Assembly: GCA_027605045.1 (NCBI GenBank)
Contig: JAQFWX010000003.1
Location: forward strand, 1,116,001-1,180,000
Direction of reading: 5' to 3'
From: Phallus indusiatus
Taxonomy: Eukaryota; Basidiomycota; Agaricomycetes; Phallales; Phallaceae
Length of the DNA stretch: 64,000 bases
Below the pieces are notes generated by a model. The model ran no database searches. It was not told the DNA's origin and was given only the letters and a program-made list of their open reading frames with translations. This document shows, one piece after another, positions 1 through 12,512 of the stretch. Numbering within the stretch: position 1 is the first letter of the stretch; each line of letters starts with the position of its first letter. Position numbers and translations under genes: made by a program.

Positions 1-1903
1 AATCAAAGGATCGGCAATTGTTGCATGGAATGCCGAGATGCCAACAAATTGGACAGTGCTGCAAAGTAAAAATCAGCGCGTAAAGATTCGGAAAGTATAG
101 ACAAACTGACGAGGTAAATCCCGATGCAACTGTAGTCACGATTATAAATATAAAGAAGGACATTGATATTGGTGGTTTGGGAAATGCGGCAATGGTAAAC
201 ATTGCAACAACTGCAAAACCTAGCCGGCCCCAAAAAGCCCAGATCCAAGGCCGTAGAGGTTTGTCACCACGTGTCCACCGTGCAGCAAAATAACCTTCCA
301 ATAATTGAAATGGGAAATCAATTAGAACTGAAAGTGCCATGTCTTCCTTTTTTAACCCTTTCTCGACCATTTTTAGTTGAGTGACGGCTTCATTAGCTTG
401 AAACCCGATTTTAGAGATAAAATGCATTATGCACAGAGATTGGACGTCTGTGAGATAAACGCTTAACACACGTAATTTCTAGCGTCAGCATACTTACGCT
501 TTAATTTGCATACCGACCATAAAACACCGTAGACTTTCTTTAGGTTCATTTCATCTTCACTTTCAGTGGGAGGGGCCTTGACATTAGATCAGAGTGTGTC
601 ACAACAGTGATGAATGTCAAGATGATGCCAACCTCAGATTTAAAGAATAACAACCATATAGTCACGGAATAGCACACAATTGCCCAAAATTGAAGATAGG
701 TGCTCAGGGACAACCTAGGAATGTTCCACTTCTTTCTGCAGAGATAGGAAATTCAAGATTTTCTCAACTGAAATTGCTGAAAAGCGACATACGCAAAATC
801 CTCGCTGTTTAAAGCCAAGAAAACTGTGAATGAGGTAAAATAACCTGTGTTCAAACCGAAAGTTTGGCATGTCGACGCGTAGGAAATATTCTCGGGTGAC
901 AATAAAGTCAATGCCCATCCTTCAAAATAAGATAACAGTGGAGAACACTTCAAACATGTTTGCGCAACAACGAACCATCAACAGCAATATCTTTGGATAA
1001 TATCAACAAAGGCGGGGGATTGATCGGGAGAGGAATTACCTTGTGTGGCAGCCAGAAAAACGAGCAGCGTAAATATGACGGTCAATGAAACTATGTGTTC
1101 GTCCGGCTAAACTTGTATTAGAAAGCAATAGATGTGCTTGAACCAGATGTGCGGACCGAGTTCATCAGCTCATCCGAGTGACGTGCTATCCATAGCATTA
1201 AAGAACCAATGATGATTTGCATGGGTACTATCCAAGATTTACGACGACCCAATCTTGGGAGGAACAGCGAATCTACAATAGGCGACCAAAACAATTTAAG
1301 TGAGTATGGGTATCCGGAAAGAGCAAATATGCCCAGTTGCGAATATGATAGGTGAGAACGCAGGATAAATGGGATCGAGCCTGTATCTGATATGAGCCCT
1401 GCAGCATAACGGACAATGGAAGAATGCTACCTAGAGCCAGTCCTATCTTTTTCAGCAGCAAAAAAAGAACCGACGGGTTTAGAATACAACTTAAGTTTAC
1501 TCAAATGGATCGGGATAGCGGCACTCACTGGGACGCCCTGTATTAAATCTACAACAATACAACGAGAAAACGATAAGAGAGACAAGCAGTCTGACATAGA
1601 GGACGCACATAATATACATAATAAAATCATGCCCTGTTTATCTTTCCGGGGAATGGGTTTCTTAACTTGATGTTCATCGTAACTGCGAGACGACGACCGC
1701 TTTGGGCGGTGATCACCGTTGAGCAGGGTCATTTCGAAGTCATCCCGATCGGAAAGAAGATTTTGCGTGCTCGTTGACTCTACCGAGGAAGTGCCCTGTA
1801 TGACACCTTCGAGTTCGGGCTCCAGGTTGTTGTGAGTGTATTTTTGACGAGGAGATTTTTTGCGTCGTCCCTGACGGAGAACAGGGGAAGAAGGGTTTGA
1901 CAT
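1..1903 (-). CDS. Acetyl-CoA transporter, SLC33A1/AT-1 (Acatn) family, 3' end outside window
   Basis: Multi-pass membrane carrier of the major facilitator type; the family moves acetyl-CoA into the ER/Golgi lumen for protein and glycan acetylation. Reading leftward across short introns I see a charged cytosolic N-terminus (KDKQGMILLC near 1640), then SYSQLGIF and LKLFWSPIVDS (about 1260-1350), RKSWIVPMQ, the family hallmark DIAVDGW split by an intron of about 55 bp (spanning roughly 970-1045), and STCQTFGLNTGYF (about 830-890). The last visible exon (about 10-290) encodes RGDKPLRPWIWAFWGR followed by hydrophobic helices, as in fungal members. ATG 1903 is the first ATG; an upstream in-frame TTG is ignored. 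The gene is divergent from the P450. Its C-terminus is cut by the window edge, so intactness cannot be judged. Confidence 0.9.
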
Positions 1904-2405
1904 AGAACTCAAAGCTTAGCGAAGAATGAGTACTATTTCCCCCCGACTAGCAGAAGTGAGAATGGACAAACGGGCCTGAACACGTATGTATACAGATTGT
2001 GCCGAAGAGTATGCACTGGTTAGAACGCGAAAAAATGCTTCCGCGCAAGCCAACACTTTGGGCGCTTTAGCGGTGACGAAATTGTGACACGTCGTCCCAG
2101 AGCTAAGTCACGGCCAAGTCTCGCCGACCCTGAGCAGTTTTATTCGTACATACGCGATTTTCAATTACTTAGGCCCAGACGGTAATGTCAACAAAGCTGG
2201 CAACAAATTCGTCCTTGTTTCGTGATGAGCATTATGCACTGAAGCCGATCTCAGTGCCTACAGCCCTTCAATACCGTAACCGGCTTTTGATACTCCCGAG
2301 CGCAAGTCCCGTACGGCCGCGAACTTTACCGCCACTGGTGAGTATAAAGTTGCGACGGACAAGAAGCAAAAGCCTCATCAATTGATTTCTTCTTTCAACA
2401 TCTCT
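1904..2405. other. Divergent intergenic region, transporter / P450
   Basis: About 500 bp between two divergent starts. It holds a 66-codon ATG ORF (2185-2385) with no recognisable motif and no sign of being a gene. I see no RNA gene or repeat; it presumably holds both promoters. Confidence 0.6.
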
Positions 2406-4586
2406 ATGTTGTCTCTCTTTTCAATTTTAGCCAAGTCCACTGCACTTGATACCTGTTTCCTCCTCGCCATTGGTGGCCTGTTTCCCTTCCTAGTCTATAA
2501 ATTATATTCTTCTATTCGATCCACATACCTTCTTCGAAATATCCCAGGTCCCCCATCTTCATCTCGTTTATGGGGCTGTGAGTGGGATATGCATAAAACA
2601 CTCCCTGGATTGCCTTATCTCCAGTGGAGAACCCAGTATGGAGACATTGTCAAATATAAGGGTGCATTAAAGGTAGGCTCTGACCCGCTCCAAAGTAATC
2701 TGGATAACCAACTTCGACAATTAGAAAAATATTCTAGCCATCACTGACCGTCAGACCGTTAAATTCATCCTTGAAGAACACGTCTTCGATTTTCCAAAAC
2801 CCGAGGGCGTTCGTGAGTGGTTCCGCTCTCTTGTAGGTGAAGGTATTCTTGTCGTTGAAGGTAACAAAACTTTTATTGGACCATCAAATGGCGGCATCTA
2901 AGTACATCTATAGATAAAAATGCCCATACTCGTCAACGGAAGTTATTCGCCCCAGCTTTGAGGTATTATCCCCTCAGATCTAAATTCGAGTGATTCTGGA
3001 GGATCCTGAATGCTTTGTTCAAATTAGTCCTAGTGCAATCAAATTACTCCTCCCTATATTTTCATCGCTAGCATCCCAGGTTTTGACATTCTTTTTTTCC
3101 TTTCTCTCGTCCAGTACCCAAAATTATTTCTTTAGATGGTCGACATGCTTCTCGTTAGATTCGATGACACCGAATCCAATTTCATTGACGAGGATCTGCA
3201 ATGGTGGACGAATCGTCTAAGGTTTGTATTCTTCAATAAGCAATTGTCCGCATTGAAGATTTTTTTAGTCTCGATGCCATCGGGCTTGCAGGATTTTCAT
3301 ACAACTTTCAGTCTCTCTCGGGGAACACGAATCCCCTTGCTGTTAGTTTGGAAGCATTGACGAATACTTCCGATAATTTTGTGTCGTTCGTTATGAAAGC
3401 ATTATTATTCTCTTTTCCGGCGATTCTAAAAAGTGAGGATTGTCTTTTCTTAAGCAACTCAGGTTAATCTGACGTGGTAAAAAGTTCCATCACAAAAGGG
3501 CAGGTACATTGCTCAGACTTGCTCAGAGCTGGGGAAAGTAGCTATTGATATGTGGAATCAAGCTAAGAACTCAGAGAAAACCTTGAATCGTACTTTGATG
3601 TCGATGATGAGTAAGACCTTTATATGCATATATCTTCGCCAAAGTGAAGTGACTCACTCTCCATCCAGTGCAAGCGGAGGGCGCAGAAAATATAACGAGC
3701 GAAGAGATCGCTGCACAGCTTCGAACTCTCGTCCAGGCTGGTTACGAAACCGTTGGCAGTGAAATGGCTGTAGGAGACCCTTTTTTCCTGTGGATTTTTA
3801 TCTTATTGAAAGATGCTCTTTCTAAGTGGATACTTTATGAGATTGCTCGCCGTTCAGATATACAAGAGGTGTTACGGAAAGAGATCAGCGCTATACCAGA
3901 GCCGACTTACGAAGATATAGTTCAGGAAATGCCCTTGCTCGACGCAGTTGTTAAAGAATCATTACGACTACACCCCCCAGTTATGGAATTGACCCATGTC
4001 GTAAGCCGTTTTTACTGAATCGATGATTCTTCAGCGCTTAATGAGTATAATATTTCAGGCAAAGCACGACGCAGTAGTTCCTATGAGTAAACCAATTCCT
4101 GGGACTCATAACTTGTTTTTCACGATTCCGCGCGGAACTGTTATACAAATACCGGTCAATGCCTTACACACTGACCCAGCTGTGTGGGGAGATGACGCAG
4201 AATCTTTCAAGCCTCAGCGATGGCTGGACGACAACGCCGAAAAACAAAACACTTGTTTTCATTCAGGTATTTACACCGATTTATTGCATATGCAAAGAAC
4301 TTTTGAATTCAATCCTGGAATTATAGCGCTGGCCCGAGAAAGTGTCCCGGCCGTTATTTTGCTATGTTAGAGATGAAGGTAATAATTCATGATGTTCACT
4401 CCGCTTTTGCCGATCAAAATGACGTCCTATATCACCTCTTAGATTTTGGTCATAGCTCTTTTGAAGTCTTTCAGGTTAGAGGTAATACCTGACAAGCCTA
4501 TAGAGCCCTTTTGGAGTTTTGTTGTGCGTACTCGAGTACAAACCCAGACTGAGGGTGCTTTGCCACTTCGTTTATGGCGCATTTAA
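2406..4586 (+). CDS. Cytochrome P450 monooxygenase
   Basis: Membrane-anchored microsomal heme monooxygenase; substrate unknown. The first exon has a hydrophobic anchor and the proline hinge NIPGPPSSS, then YGDIVKYKGALK. Further exons give the C-helix HTRQRKLFAPAL (about 2920-2960), IGLAGFSYNFQSL (about 3280), the I-helix LVQAGYET (about 3735), the K-helix ExxR in KESLRLHPPV (about 3955), FKPQRWL (about 4210) and the heme loop NYSAGPRKCPGR (about 4320-4355), whose cysteine is the axial ligand. The usual first F of FxxGxRxCxG is Y. The last exon (about 4443-4586) ends RLWRI-stop. All motifs come in order through about ten short introns, so the gene looks intact. ATG 2406 is preferred to the TTG at 2382. 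It is a lone P450 with no other biosynthetic gene beside it, so it is probably not part of a metabolite cluster. The CYP family cannot be set by eye. Confidence 0.92.
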
Positions 4587-4655
4587 TATGGCTCGTTTCG
4601 AATTCTATAATTGACCAAGACATTTCTATACCTTCATCGAATTCGATTCATACTA

Positions 4656-5930
4656 CTATTGATAATTGTTTGATTCTACTTTGTCCAATTCTCTGAGCAA
4701 CCCCTTCAATGATTTCAATGAAGTGTTAGGTGTGTTTTTCAATAAAAAATGCCGAAGTTACGTACCTCAAGGGTATACAGGTGTGAATCGTACGAGTCTG
4801 GAGCTAAAGCCCGAACAGCATCGGCAAGTTTATAGACGTATTCCTGTAAACTTGTGTGATAATGTAATGTGATATCTGCGTTTTCTTACTTTGTTTGATC
4901 CTGAAGGACCAAGAGATCCCCATATATGTTGGGACAAACTACTCAAAGACTCAAAACCAACTGAATGTTAACAGCCTCAGTGCTATTCTTTGACAGACCA
5001 CTGGAGTATTTACATACCAAACGAGGGATTATCTTTCCGTCCTACGTAAACCTGAATGATATGGAAGATATGATATGCCTGTCAGTAGAAGGACTCACTA
5101 TGGCCTTTGTGTGACGCACATTAGCTCGGTCAAATAGTTAGCGAGAAAAAAAAACCTGAGGCGCAACGATTTGTTCTTTCCCGTCCACTAATCCATAAAC
5201 ATCAGTCCTTTCGACGGTATAGCCATCCTAGTTTACACGTTAGCATCCTCTAACCACACAATCATTGCACATCAAACCTTCTCTCGATAATCTAAGATGG
5301 AGTTTTAATCATGAGACAAAAAATATTCAATTGAGTGTGAGCACACCGACCCAGATACGCTTGGACTTCCGAGACGAATTCGTGATCAATGATATAGGCC
5401 ACACCTGTGGCACTGGTTACTTATCAATGGATTGAAGCTTTGTATGTCATACCCCACACAACTTCGTCTTCCGGGAAAGGATCCTTTTCCAAAGCATGTG
5501 TGAACGCTGGCGCCGCGATTTTGCATGAACTTGAAGCATCAAGATTTACTTACAGAATCCCTAAACTCGGCCCAGTCATTACGATGAACCAAGGTAACCA
5601 CCCGACCTGGATGCTAGATTCAGGAACAAGAATGAAAAAAAAACATTATCGATTGATGCAAGGACGGTGCACATTCTGACTAACCTCCGGAGTACCTCGA
5701 TGATCACTTGAGCTCTGTGCAAATCTACGGACATAACCTTTTAAATAGCCCGAAACTGCAAAAGACAAAAGCATAAGTATCTCTTTTATCTTCAAGAATA
5801 AGATATGCACCTTGCGATACAACACGCGGAGGTGGCTGTTTATTGCATCAAAAACAAGAAAAATGATGCCGAGTTTCGAAGTAACCTTGAATATCAAAGA
5901 ACCATATCCAAATACTATGAGATCAGACAT
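4656..5930 (-). CDS. ChaC-type gamma-glutamylcyclotransferase (glutathione degradation)
   Basis: Cytosolic enzyme predicted to cleave glutathione into 5-oxoproline and Cys-Gly, as Gcg1/ChaC proteins do. The N-terminus MSDLIVFGYGSLIFK holds the YGSL substrate loop. After an intron comes PPPRVVSQ, then VSGYLKGYVRRF and SSSDHRGTPE, the family signature. Further small exons give GRVVTLVHRNDW, EDEVVWGMTYKA, DYREKDGYTVE, YVGRKDNPSF and SLGPSGSNKE. The proposed last exon (LEGLLRELDKVESNNYQ-stop) follows a GTACGT donor; without that splice the protein would stop about 8 residues after the donor. The gene is unusually fragmented, with about eight introns in 1.3 kb. It converges with the P450, and the stop codons lie about 70 bp apart. 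Confidence 0.9.
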
Positions 5931-6225
5931 GTATATTTACGCAAAAGCGTTGTGAACCTAATAGAACGACAAGAGCTGGAATGAATAAATTACCGCAGGC
6001 AGTGATAAACACGTATGTATGTAACAAGACCCGGGTCACTCGGATTTGTTGAAGCCCCACCGTCACTGCAGAAAATACTGACACGTTCCGGACGTTCACA
6101 ATATTGGCAAATCATACAATCCCTCCTATCAACTTTGAACATCAAAATTTGTCAGAGACGAGGATCTATATGACATACAGCATGTAATTCTGAATTGATA
6201 AATTATAGGATTGCTTAGCAAGTAA

Positions 6226-8037
6226 CTAGTCAAACTTAACGACTTGTCCTCCTCCTCCTCGGTCAATCTTTATCAGCTTTTTTGCTACACACCCATAAAT
6301 TGCTCTTGAACCCAAGTCGGTAGGTCTAAATGCTGCAGAGGCTTGTTTGGATACTCCAGACGTCAAGTCTGAGTTGAGTCCCGTTCTGGATGCAAGCTGA
6401 GCTTTCAGCGTGTTCAAGGGGATACTGTGCTGTGGTCCTTTGAGTTAAACCCGAGCGTGATACTATAGTTTCCAATAAAGTTTAACGTACGTTAGGGGCC
6501 AGTAAAAGGGTTAGTAGAATAAACGCTGTGAAAATCTGATGCACGACGCCGGCTGGGGAGGGATGGATGTCTATACCCAATATAGAAGAGAGGGTTGATC
6601 GTGTGGATGGGGAAGAACCTTTCGGGCTCAATGCGGAACTCGACTCGTATATGGCTTGTGACGAGATTGTCTCGAGAATCAGTCTGTTAAAATGAGTGGC
6701 TAATCCATAACGTATTCAAGTAAAGCACACAGTACAGAGACGTACATCGTATCTTTGGCATTGGGTATATTGTTCCCATGCGCAAACTGATTACCAGGAA
6801 TGAGTAAATCGGCAATTGTATCCCATATCTTCGCCTATAATTTAAAATGAGCTGTCCCACTTGTCATCTATAGAAAAATATGTACACAAATTCTTACACA
6901 AATTCTGTCCATTTCTGGAGTGATGCAAAATTCATCAGGTTCGTTCTTTCTGGATAAATCCGCCATTCTTTTCTCCTGAGTGGACATGGTGGAGCTCTGT
7001 ATATCTTCGGACTGGGTTTTGGTTTTAAAGGGCATAGGCACACCAACAGGTTCATCCTGAAGGTCAGGCATTTGACCGTCATCAAGTCGGGAAGGGACGG
7101 CTGCGGTGGGCTCGCCGCGGTGGTTAACGTGCGGTTGAGAAGGAGAACATAACGAAGAAGACCCGCCATCAATTTGAGAAGCAGATGATTCCAGGTTTAG
7201 TTCGACTGGAGGAGTAGATATGGACTTTTCAGGTATTGCCAGAGACTGTTGAGGTCGAGGAGGTTTCGAACGCGAGGCAGCAGTTGTTTGTCTCGCCGGC
7301 CGTTGTGCTTGTCGTATTGCGGAGCTGATTGAGTTGTCAAGGTTATCTTTCTGGGTTTTTTTTAACAAGGTGGAATGATTGAAGAGCATTGCCTACCTTT
7401 TTTTTAAGTTGCGAAATCTGGACTTTTAATTCGTTGATCGCGCTCTCTTCTGCTTGTATTTGAGCAACGGAAGGAACTTTTCTTTGGGACTAGCAACGAA
7501 AAAGGTCAGGCCCAATCAAACAGGCGTTGCAAGTGTACCTCTTGCACGGAGTTTTGCAATCCGTCAACCTGATTTCTGACATTGTCTAAGCGTTCAACAA
7601 GAGCTTCAAGGTGTGCACGTGTTCCCGGCATAGGTTTAATGGAATGACTTGATAATTTCTCATTCTCATTACGCGTTCTACAAGAAATGCATCCGCATCA
7701 CCTACAATCTGTCCAGATAGCGTAACGCTGCCTCGAGGTAAATTTCAGGTTCTTCGTCTTTACTTTTTCCGGCTGAACGCCGTGTCCGAAGAGGAGTTGC
7801 TGTCCTATATTCTTTTCGCCCAAGTGTTCCTTGACCCAAAGGTGAGTCGTTTTGGGAAGTTGTGAAGTGAAACAGCTCGTATTCCGTTTCGTCTGCTTCC
7901 CGTATGATATCCTGCAGCGATGAATGAAGCATGGCATGAGTGAATGGACCTATTTCTGACTTAGGGCTAATCGCAGTTGAGTGCAATGAGTTTGCAGTGT
8001 ATGTCAGCCTGTCGATGGTATCGAGTAATGATGGCAT
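6226..8037 (-). CDS. Coiled-coil protein, possible DASH/DAM1 complex subunit Spc34-like
   Basis: The N-terminal exon (7702-8037) reads MPSLLDTIDRLTY, then PFTHAMLHSSLQDIIREADETE and ALRYLD, which resembles the start of Spc34 (PF08657 pattern), a kinetochore-microtubule ring subunit. A second exon, joined as YLDRFHSIKPMPGTR, is a heptad-like coil (LEALVERLDNVRNQVDGLQ), continued by ESAINELKVQISQLKKK (about 7400-7490). Then follows a low-complexity Ser/Pro-rich linker (about 6900-7370) and an unassigned C-terminal part: EFCITPEMDRIWDTIADLL, a hydrophobic stretch (VHQIFTAFILLTLLLAP, about 6490-6550) and a tail ending GGGGQVVKFD-stop. The C-terminal half is much longer than the Spc34 I know, so either this is a lineage-specific extension or the Spc34 reading is wrong. 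It is divergent from the RSC gene across 119 bp. Confidence 0.5.
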
Positions 8038-8156
8038 GTTGCAAGCTTTTCACGGGAATGTTGAAGAGGTTAGCGTTGACCCCGGTAACGCGTTCGTGTC
8101 CGTGACTTGCTTTACGTAACGCGACTGCCGAAATTTCATTTCGCAAATCCTCGCGG

Positions 8157-10962
8157 ATGTCTCTTTCAGCAGCTCAAAGGCGTGCTATAGAAGAAGTTCT
8201 CAAAACATTATGTAGTATCACTAAAGGAAGGAGGAAACTCTGTGAGATGTTCATGAAACTCCCTGACAAAGAAGACTGGGCTGGGTATTACAAGGTGGGT
8301 CCATTTCAAGTTGAATACGACACAATGGTGAGGGGAGACTTAAAAACCGGTCGATATCTACAGGTTATTCCTGAGCCTAGATGTTTAGAAGGGATTCGCT
8401 CGGACATAGAGAAAGGAAAATATAAAGATGCCTCTAGCGTCTATGACGATTTACTACTCGTTTTTGCGAACGCGTTACATTACAACAAACAGGACAGCCA
8501 GATAGCCAAAGATGCCCTGGTCCTGAAGGTATGGATGTACTGTCGCTGTATTCCACCTTATTTATTTTAATTCAGAATGCTCTGCAAGAGACTTGGGAAG
8601 CCACACAAGGTCTGCCCAGCACCGCTTCTCTTTCGCAACAAACCGAGGAAACATCCGCCTCCAAAGTGATGTCCAAAAGTCCCTCGTCAAATAAATTAAC
8701 GCGGAAGATGCCCTCCTCTCCTTTTTTGAACGTCGCCAGCGCTATGGATGATGATTTGGATGGCCTTCCCGAAGAACTCCAGGAACATGAACCAGAATCT
8801 GCTCATGCATGGGAGTCAGCAGCTAAAGACGAAGAAAGTAGCGAAATCGTACGCCAGTTAGAGAGAGGTTTACCTCGGTGGTCAGGTGGAGGTGATACAG
8901 GCTGGATGGAAGAGCTGACTGGAGTAAACTCAATTTTGTTCTTGTATGGACAACTTGACACTATCACCTCGCATAGGATTATCAGGCAAAGTTCACCGAG
9001 ATAATGAACATGCTGAGAACTTATGAGACGCCTCTGTAGGTTACTGTTTTACTGCATCCAGGGTAAATTGTGCCTACTTCTGACTCAACAGAAAAGAAAT
9101 ACCATGGCAGTCTTTGCAAGCCGTTCCAGAAATGGGTATAAAAAATGTGTCATATACAGTGAGTAACGCATCGTAATCTGTCATCTTCGGTCCTCGCCCA
9201 ATCGCACAGAGCCCGTTGTCGTGTAATATGATTGAGGTACGGACATATCTTCCTTCTTCCACGTTCCACTCAGCTCGTGTTATATAGGATCGCGTCCGAA
9301 GTGGATTTTATGTTACCCCTCGTCATTTCGATCAGGACTTTTCTCGCTTGTTTGAAGGAGCACGTCGTTATCACGCTATCGGTTCTCGCGCTTACGGACT
9401 GTGTCTTCTATTGCAGGTAGGATTGATATTCTCATTTATCTGTGTTGATGCCGTGGAACAATTGTCATCAGCGTTTGTATCAACACCTTACCTCGCCACC
9501 TTATCCGAATTCTGTCCCATCGGATAATTTCAACTTTTCTTCAATTACAGCCGGGCCAGGTATCGCACGTCCAATTCATTCTCAAACTGGAGAGTCGTCG
9601 CATGCTGTAACAACATTCCGTATTCCTACCAAAGATCGGATGTTTACCGATGAATTGAGTATCAAAGGATGGGTAGTTAGTATGGGGGACTGGGTTCACC
9701 TAATGAATCCAGATGATTGTGCTAAGCCAATTATTGGCCAAGTATTTAAGACATGGATTCCACATGGGGAAGGGTATAGTATTCCTAAGATGGTTTGACG
9801 TCGGGAGACCGTAACTAACACGTATTTTATTTTCCAAAAGGGCCAAGGCTCAGCAAGGACTCACTGTTTGTTGGTATTTCCGTCCCGAACAGGTTCGCCT
9901 TTCCCGCATATCCAAGTTGGCTTCTTGACTGAGTCATATCAGACGCATCATTCGGCACAGCGACAGTTTTGGGAAAATGAAGTTTTCAAAACTGGTCCGT
10001 GTCTGTTAAATCTTCTGAAATAGTTTATACTTATTTTGAAAAATGCCAGGCCACTTTGCGGATCATGCTGCGGAAGACATTATAGAGAAGATTGCTTGTC
10101 AGTTTACAGCCAAACACATCCGAGGTCGCCCGCGGCCTCCGTATTGGTATCCGGGTTGGCCTCTTTACGTATGCGATTCTCGTTATAATGATCGCGAAAG
10201 AGTGTTCGTAAAGATTAAAAACTGGAATTCTTGCATTCCGGAAGAATTTCGTAAAAACGATTTCATGCCGATTTACCCTTTTGAACGTATAATCTACCCA
10301 AAACTTTATTCTAGTCCTTTTTTAGGTGGGGTTAAGGGATCTGGGCAGCTAATTGAGGGGGCCTTGGACAAACCGGAAGCTGAGAAGCCTAATTCTGACA
10401 ATGCGTTTCGTCGGAGGACACGAAAGTCCACTCAACAGGCCGCGTCTGCGAATAATGGCTCTGGTATTGGAGACAATCGAACGAATGAATCAAATGCTGT
10501 AGCTGCTGTATATCCAGCGGTGGCGGCGGCGGCGGCAGGCTCAGCTGTCAGTAGTTCGAGTCTACTGAGAGACAGATCTATGCTTTCAATTATGGGAGCA
10601 AATCCTAAAGCTGCTGTGGAGGTTCTCCCGGCGGAAACCGGTAAGTGAAGAGACGTAGCTAGCGCAATGAAATTTGACGCAAGGGTTGTGTTGGGATTAT
10701 AGTCAAACATTTTGACCGGGACCCTGAAACAAATCAGGTGTTGTGGTTCTCTGGACCTCCAATTGACGTCGCTCGAACACCGGCTCCCCAGCATAGTCTG
10801 AAATATTTGCATTACCTTGCTATGCAAAGAAAACGGAAACACGAAATGAGAGGTGACAATGTTGCGATTGACGGTAATGGTGTACGCGAACGCGCAGTGA
10901 TTAAACGAAGGATGACTGACCAAATAAACGAGATTTGGACGACCGTGATGCACGAAAGCTAA
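8157..10962 (+). CDS. RSC1: RSC chromatin-remodelling subunit, bromodomain-bromodomain-BAH (Rsc1/Rsc2-like)
   Basis: Nuclear subunit of the SWI/SNF-class RSC complex that binds acetylated histones. Domains in order: bromodomain 1 (about 8180-8610), with AGYYKVIPEPRCLEGI and NALHYN after splicing out 8294-8362; an acidic linker; RWSGGGDTGWMEEL; bromodomain 2 spread over small exons (about 8990-9418), including YTSPLSCNMIEDRVRSGFY and FEGARRYHAIGSRAYG; then the BAH domain (about 9600-10060), with SMGDWVHLMNPDD and VCWYFRPEQ; then the Rsc1/2 signature RGRPRPPYWYPGWPLYVCDS (about 10120). The C-terminus carries a poly-Ala run (GCG repeats near 10520) and ends EIWTTVMHES. Start ATG 8157 opens directly into the bromodomain. 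The gene looks intact and converges with HEM3, with 70 bp between stops. Confidence 0.93.
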
Positions 10963-11032
10963 AAAAAAAAGCAAGAACTACATATCTTAATTTAGAATGT
11001 TTAATAGTACATTTCTGTATATATGTCAGCCT

Positions 11033-12172
11033 CTAATTAGTGTCATGGGCCAACAACTTGTCACTGATTTCCTGCCGGGACGCACGATCCACTGATACTT
11101 GTTCGAGAATCTCATTGCCACCGGAATTAATTAGTATGCGCGCCAACTCTGCTCCAAGATCTTCTGTCTGTGAGACATTCTGCACGGGTCTAACAAGGGT
11201 ATGTTCAATGTGTTGATCACCAGATAAACTGGTGATGGTGGCGGTGAGCGAGAGGGAACCGTCGGAGGCAAGGTGTGAGGCAACACCGACAGGAACGCTG
11301 CAGCCACCTTCGAGGATGCGAAGGCAAGCCCTTTCAGCTCGACAGCAAAGATCTGTGGAGGTATGGGTGAGAGTGCTGACAAGATCCTGGACGATGGGGT
11401 CGTTTGAACGAATTTCTACTCCGAGAGCAGCCTGGCCGACAGCGTGATAAAGAGTGGGAGGGGTGATGTCGGAAGAAATTCTGCTTTGACATCCGAGACG
11501 AACGAGACCGGCCTTTGCTAAGACCAGAGCAGTATATTCACCGTCTGGAGCATCAAGTTTAGCAAGACGGGTATTGCTGGTTAGGAAAGTGATAAATTTT
11601 TCTTCCGTTTGGAAAAAGAGAAAAACATTAAAGACTTACAGATTGCCACGCTAAGGGAAATGACACATGTATATAAATTGTTTAAAGAATATAGTGTATT
11701 TCGCAAAGCTTACCACATCTTTGAAAACCAGATTTGGATAATTACGCTTGAGTTGAGCTACCCGACGGACGCTACTGGTGCCGACGACACTTGCAGGGGG
11801 AAGATCGTCAAGGGTAGTGTAGGGAAGACCTTGCTTGACAACGAGGGAGTCTGCAGGGTCTTCTCGCTCGAGGATAGCACCGAGCTGACATCCGTCTGGG
11901 AGAACTGTAGGGACATCCTTGAGGGAGTGGACGAGGATGTCGACTTGGTTCTGCAAGAGGGCGACCTCGAGCTCCTTTGTCCATAGGGACTTTCCGCCGA
12001 GGACATACAATGCCTGGGCTTGGTTTTTATCGCCCTCGGTGGACATGAGGGCAACGTCGAAAGTGAGCTGTGGGTGCTTAGCCTGGAGGGCATCACGCAC
12101 GATGTATGTCTGGATTTGGGCCAACTTGGATGCTCGAGAGGCAATGACGATGGGTCGAGCTGAAGAGGACAT
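11033..12172 (-). CDS. HEM3: Porphobilinogen deaminase (hydroxymethylbilane synthase)
   Basis: Cytosolic third enzyme of heme synthesis, joining four porphobilinogens into hydroxymethylbilane. Exon 1 (11714-12172) begins MSSSARPIVIASRASKLA and carries STEGDKNQA, FTKEL-like LWTKELEVALL, VHSLKDVPT and VVGTSSVRR. Exon 3 (11033-11576) carries AGLVRLG, HAVGQAALGVEIR and the dipyrromethane-cofactor cysteine in LEGGCSVPVG (about 11300). Between them lies an 11-nt microexon (11640-11650) that restores the invariant RGNLNTRL; without it the reading frame fails. The start is ATG 12172, typical for the family; an upstream in-frame ATG exists at 12247 but would add a sequence unlike HEM3. The protein ends LLAHDTN and looks intact. 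Confidence 0.96.
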
Positions 12173-12512
12173 GGTTGGGAAGAAAAGATTGTTGTTCAAG
12201 TTGTTATTATGAATGGATCGATGGCCACTGTAATGGCATGAGCTCAATTGGTCACATAGTAATACATTGCTATAGCACTGCTAATAGTACTACATAATAT
12301 GTATCTCAACAAGGTGAGTTCAATGGAAATAAAATATATCTTCCCCATCAAACTGTTCTGGAACAGCGAGACAAAAATATTTTTTATTCCACTCAAATCG
12401 TATTTCGCTCAGATTCAGATATACAGAGAGGAATCTGACCGTGGATGTCGAGTGGAATCAAAATGTGTGCAGCTCAAATTCAGATAGACGCCCAAATTTA
12501 TCCGCTCCAGCC
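12173..12512. other. Divergent intergenic region, HEM3 / ALG1
   Basis: 340 bp shared by two divergent starts, AT-rich in its left half. It contains short ORFs only and no repeat. It presumably holds both promoters. Confidence 0.6.

Noticed and set aside
2185..2385. 66-codon plus-strand ORF upstream of the P450
   Set aside because: No motif, lies in the divergent promoter, and its protein does not splice sensibly into the P450.
10432..10974. 180-codon minus-strand ORF
   Set aside because: Antisense shadow of the RSC1 C-terminal exons; the plus-strand reading has clear family motifs.
11758..12144. Overlapping ORFs on both strands in HEM3
   Set aside because: Shadows of the HEM3 first exon, which matches the family residue by residue.
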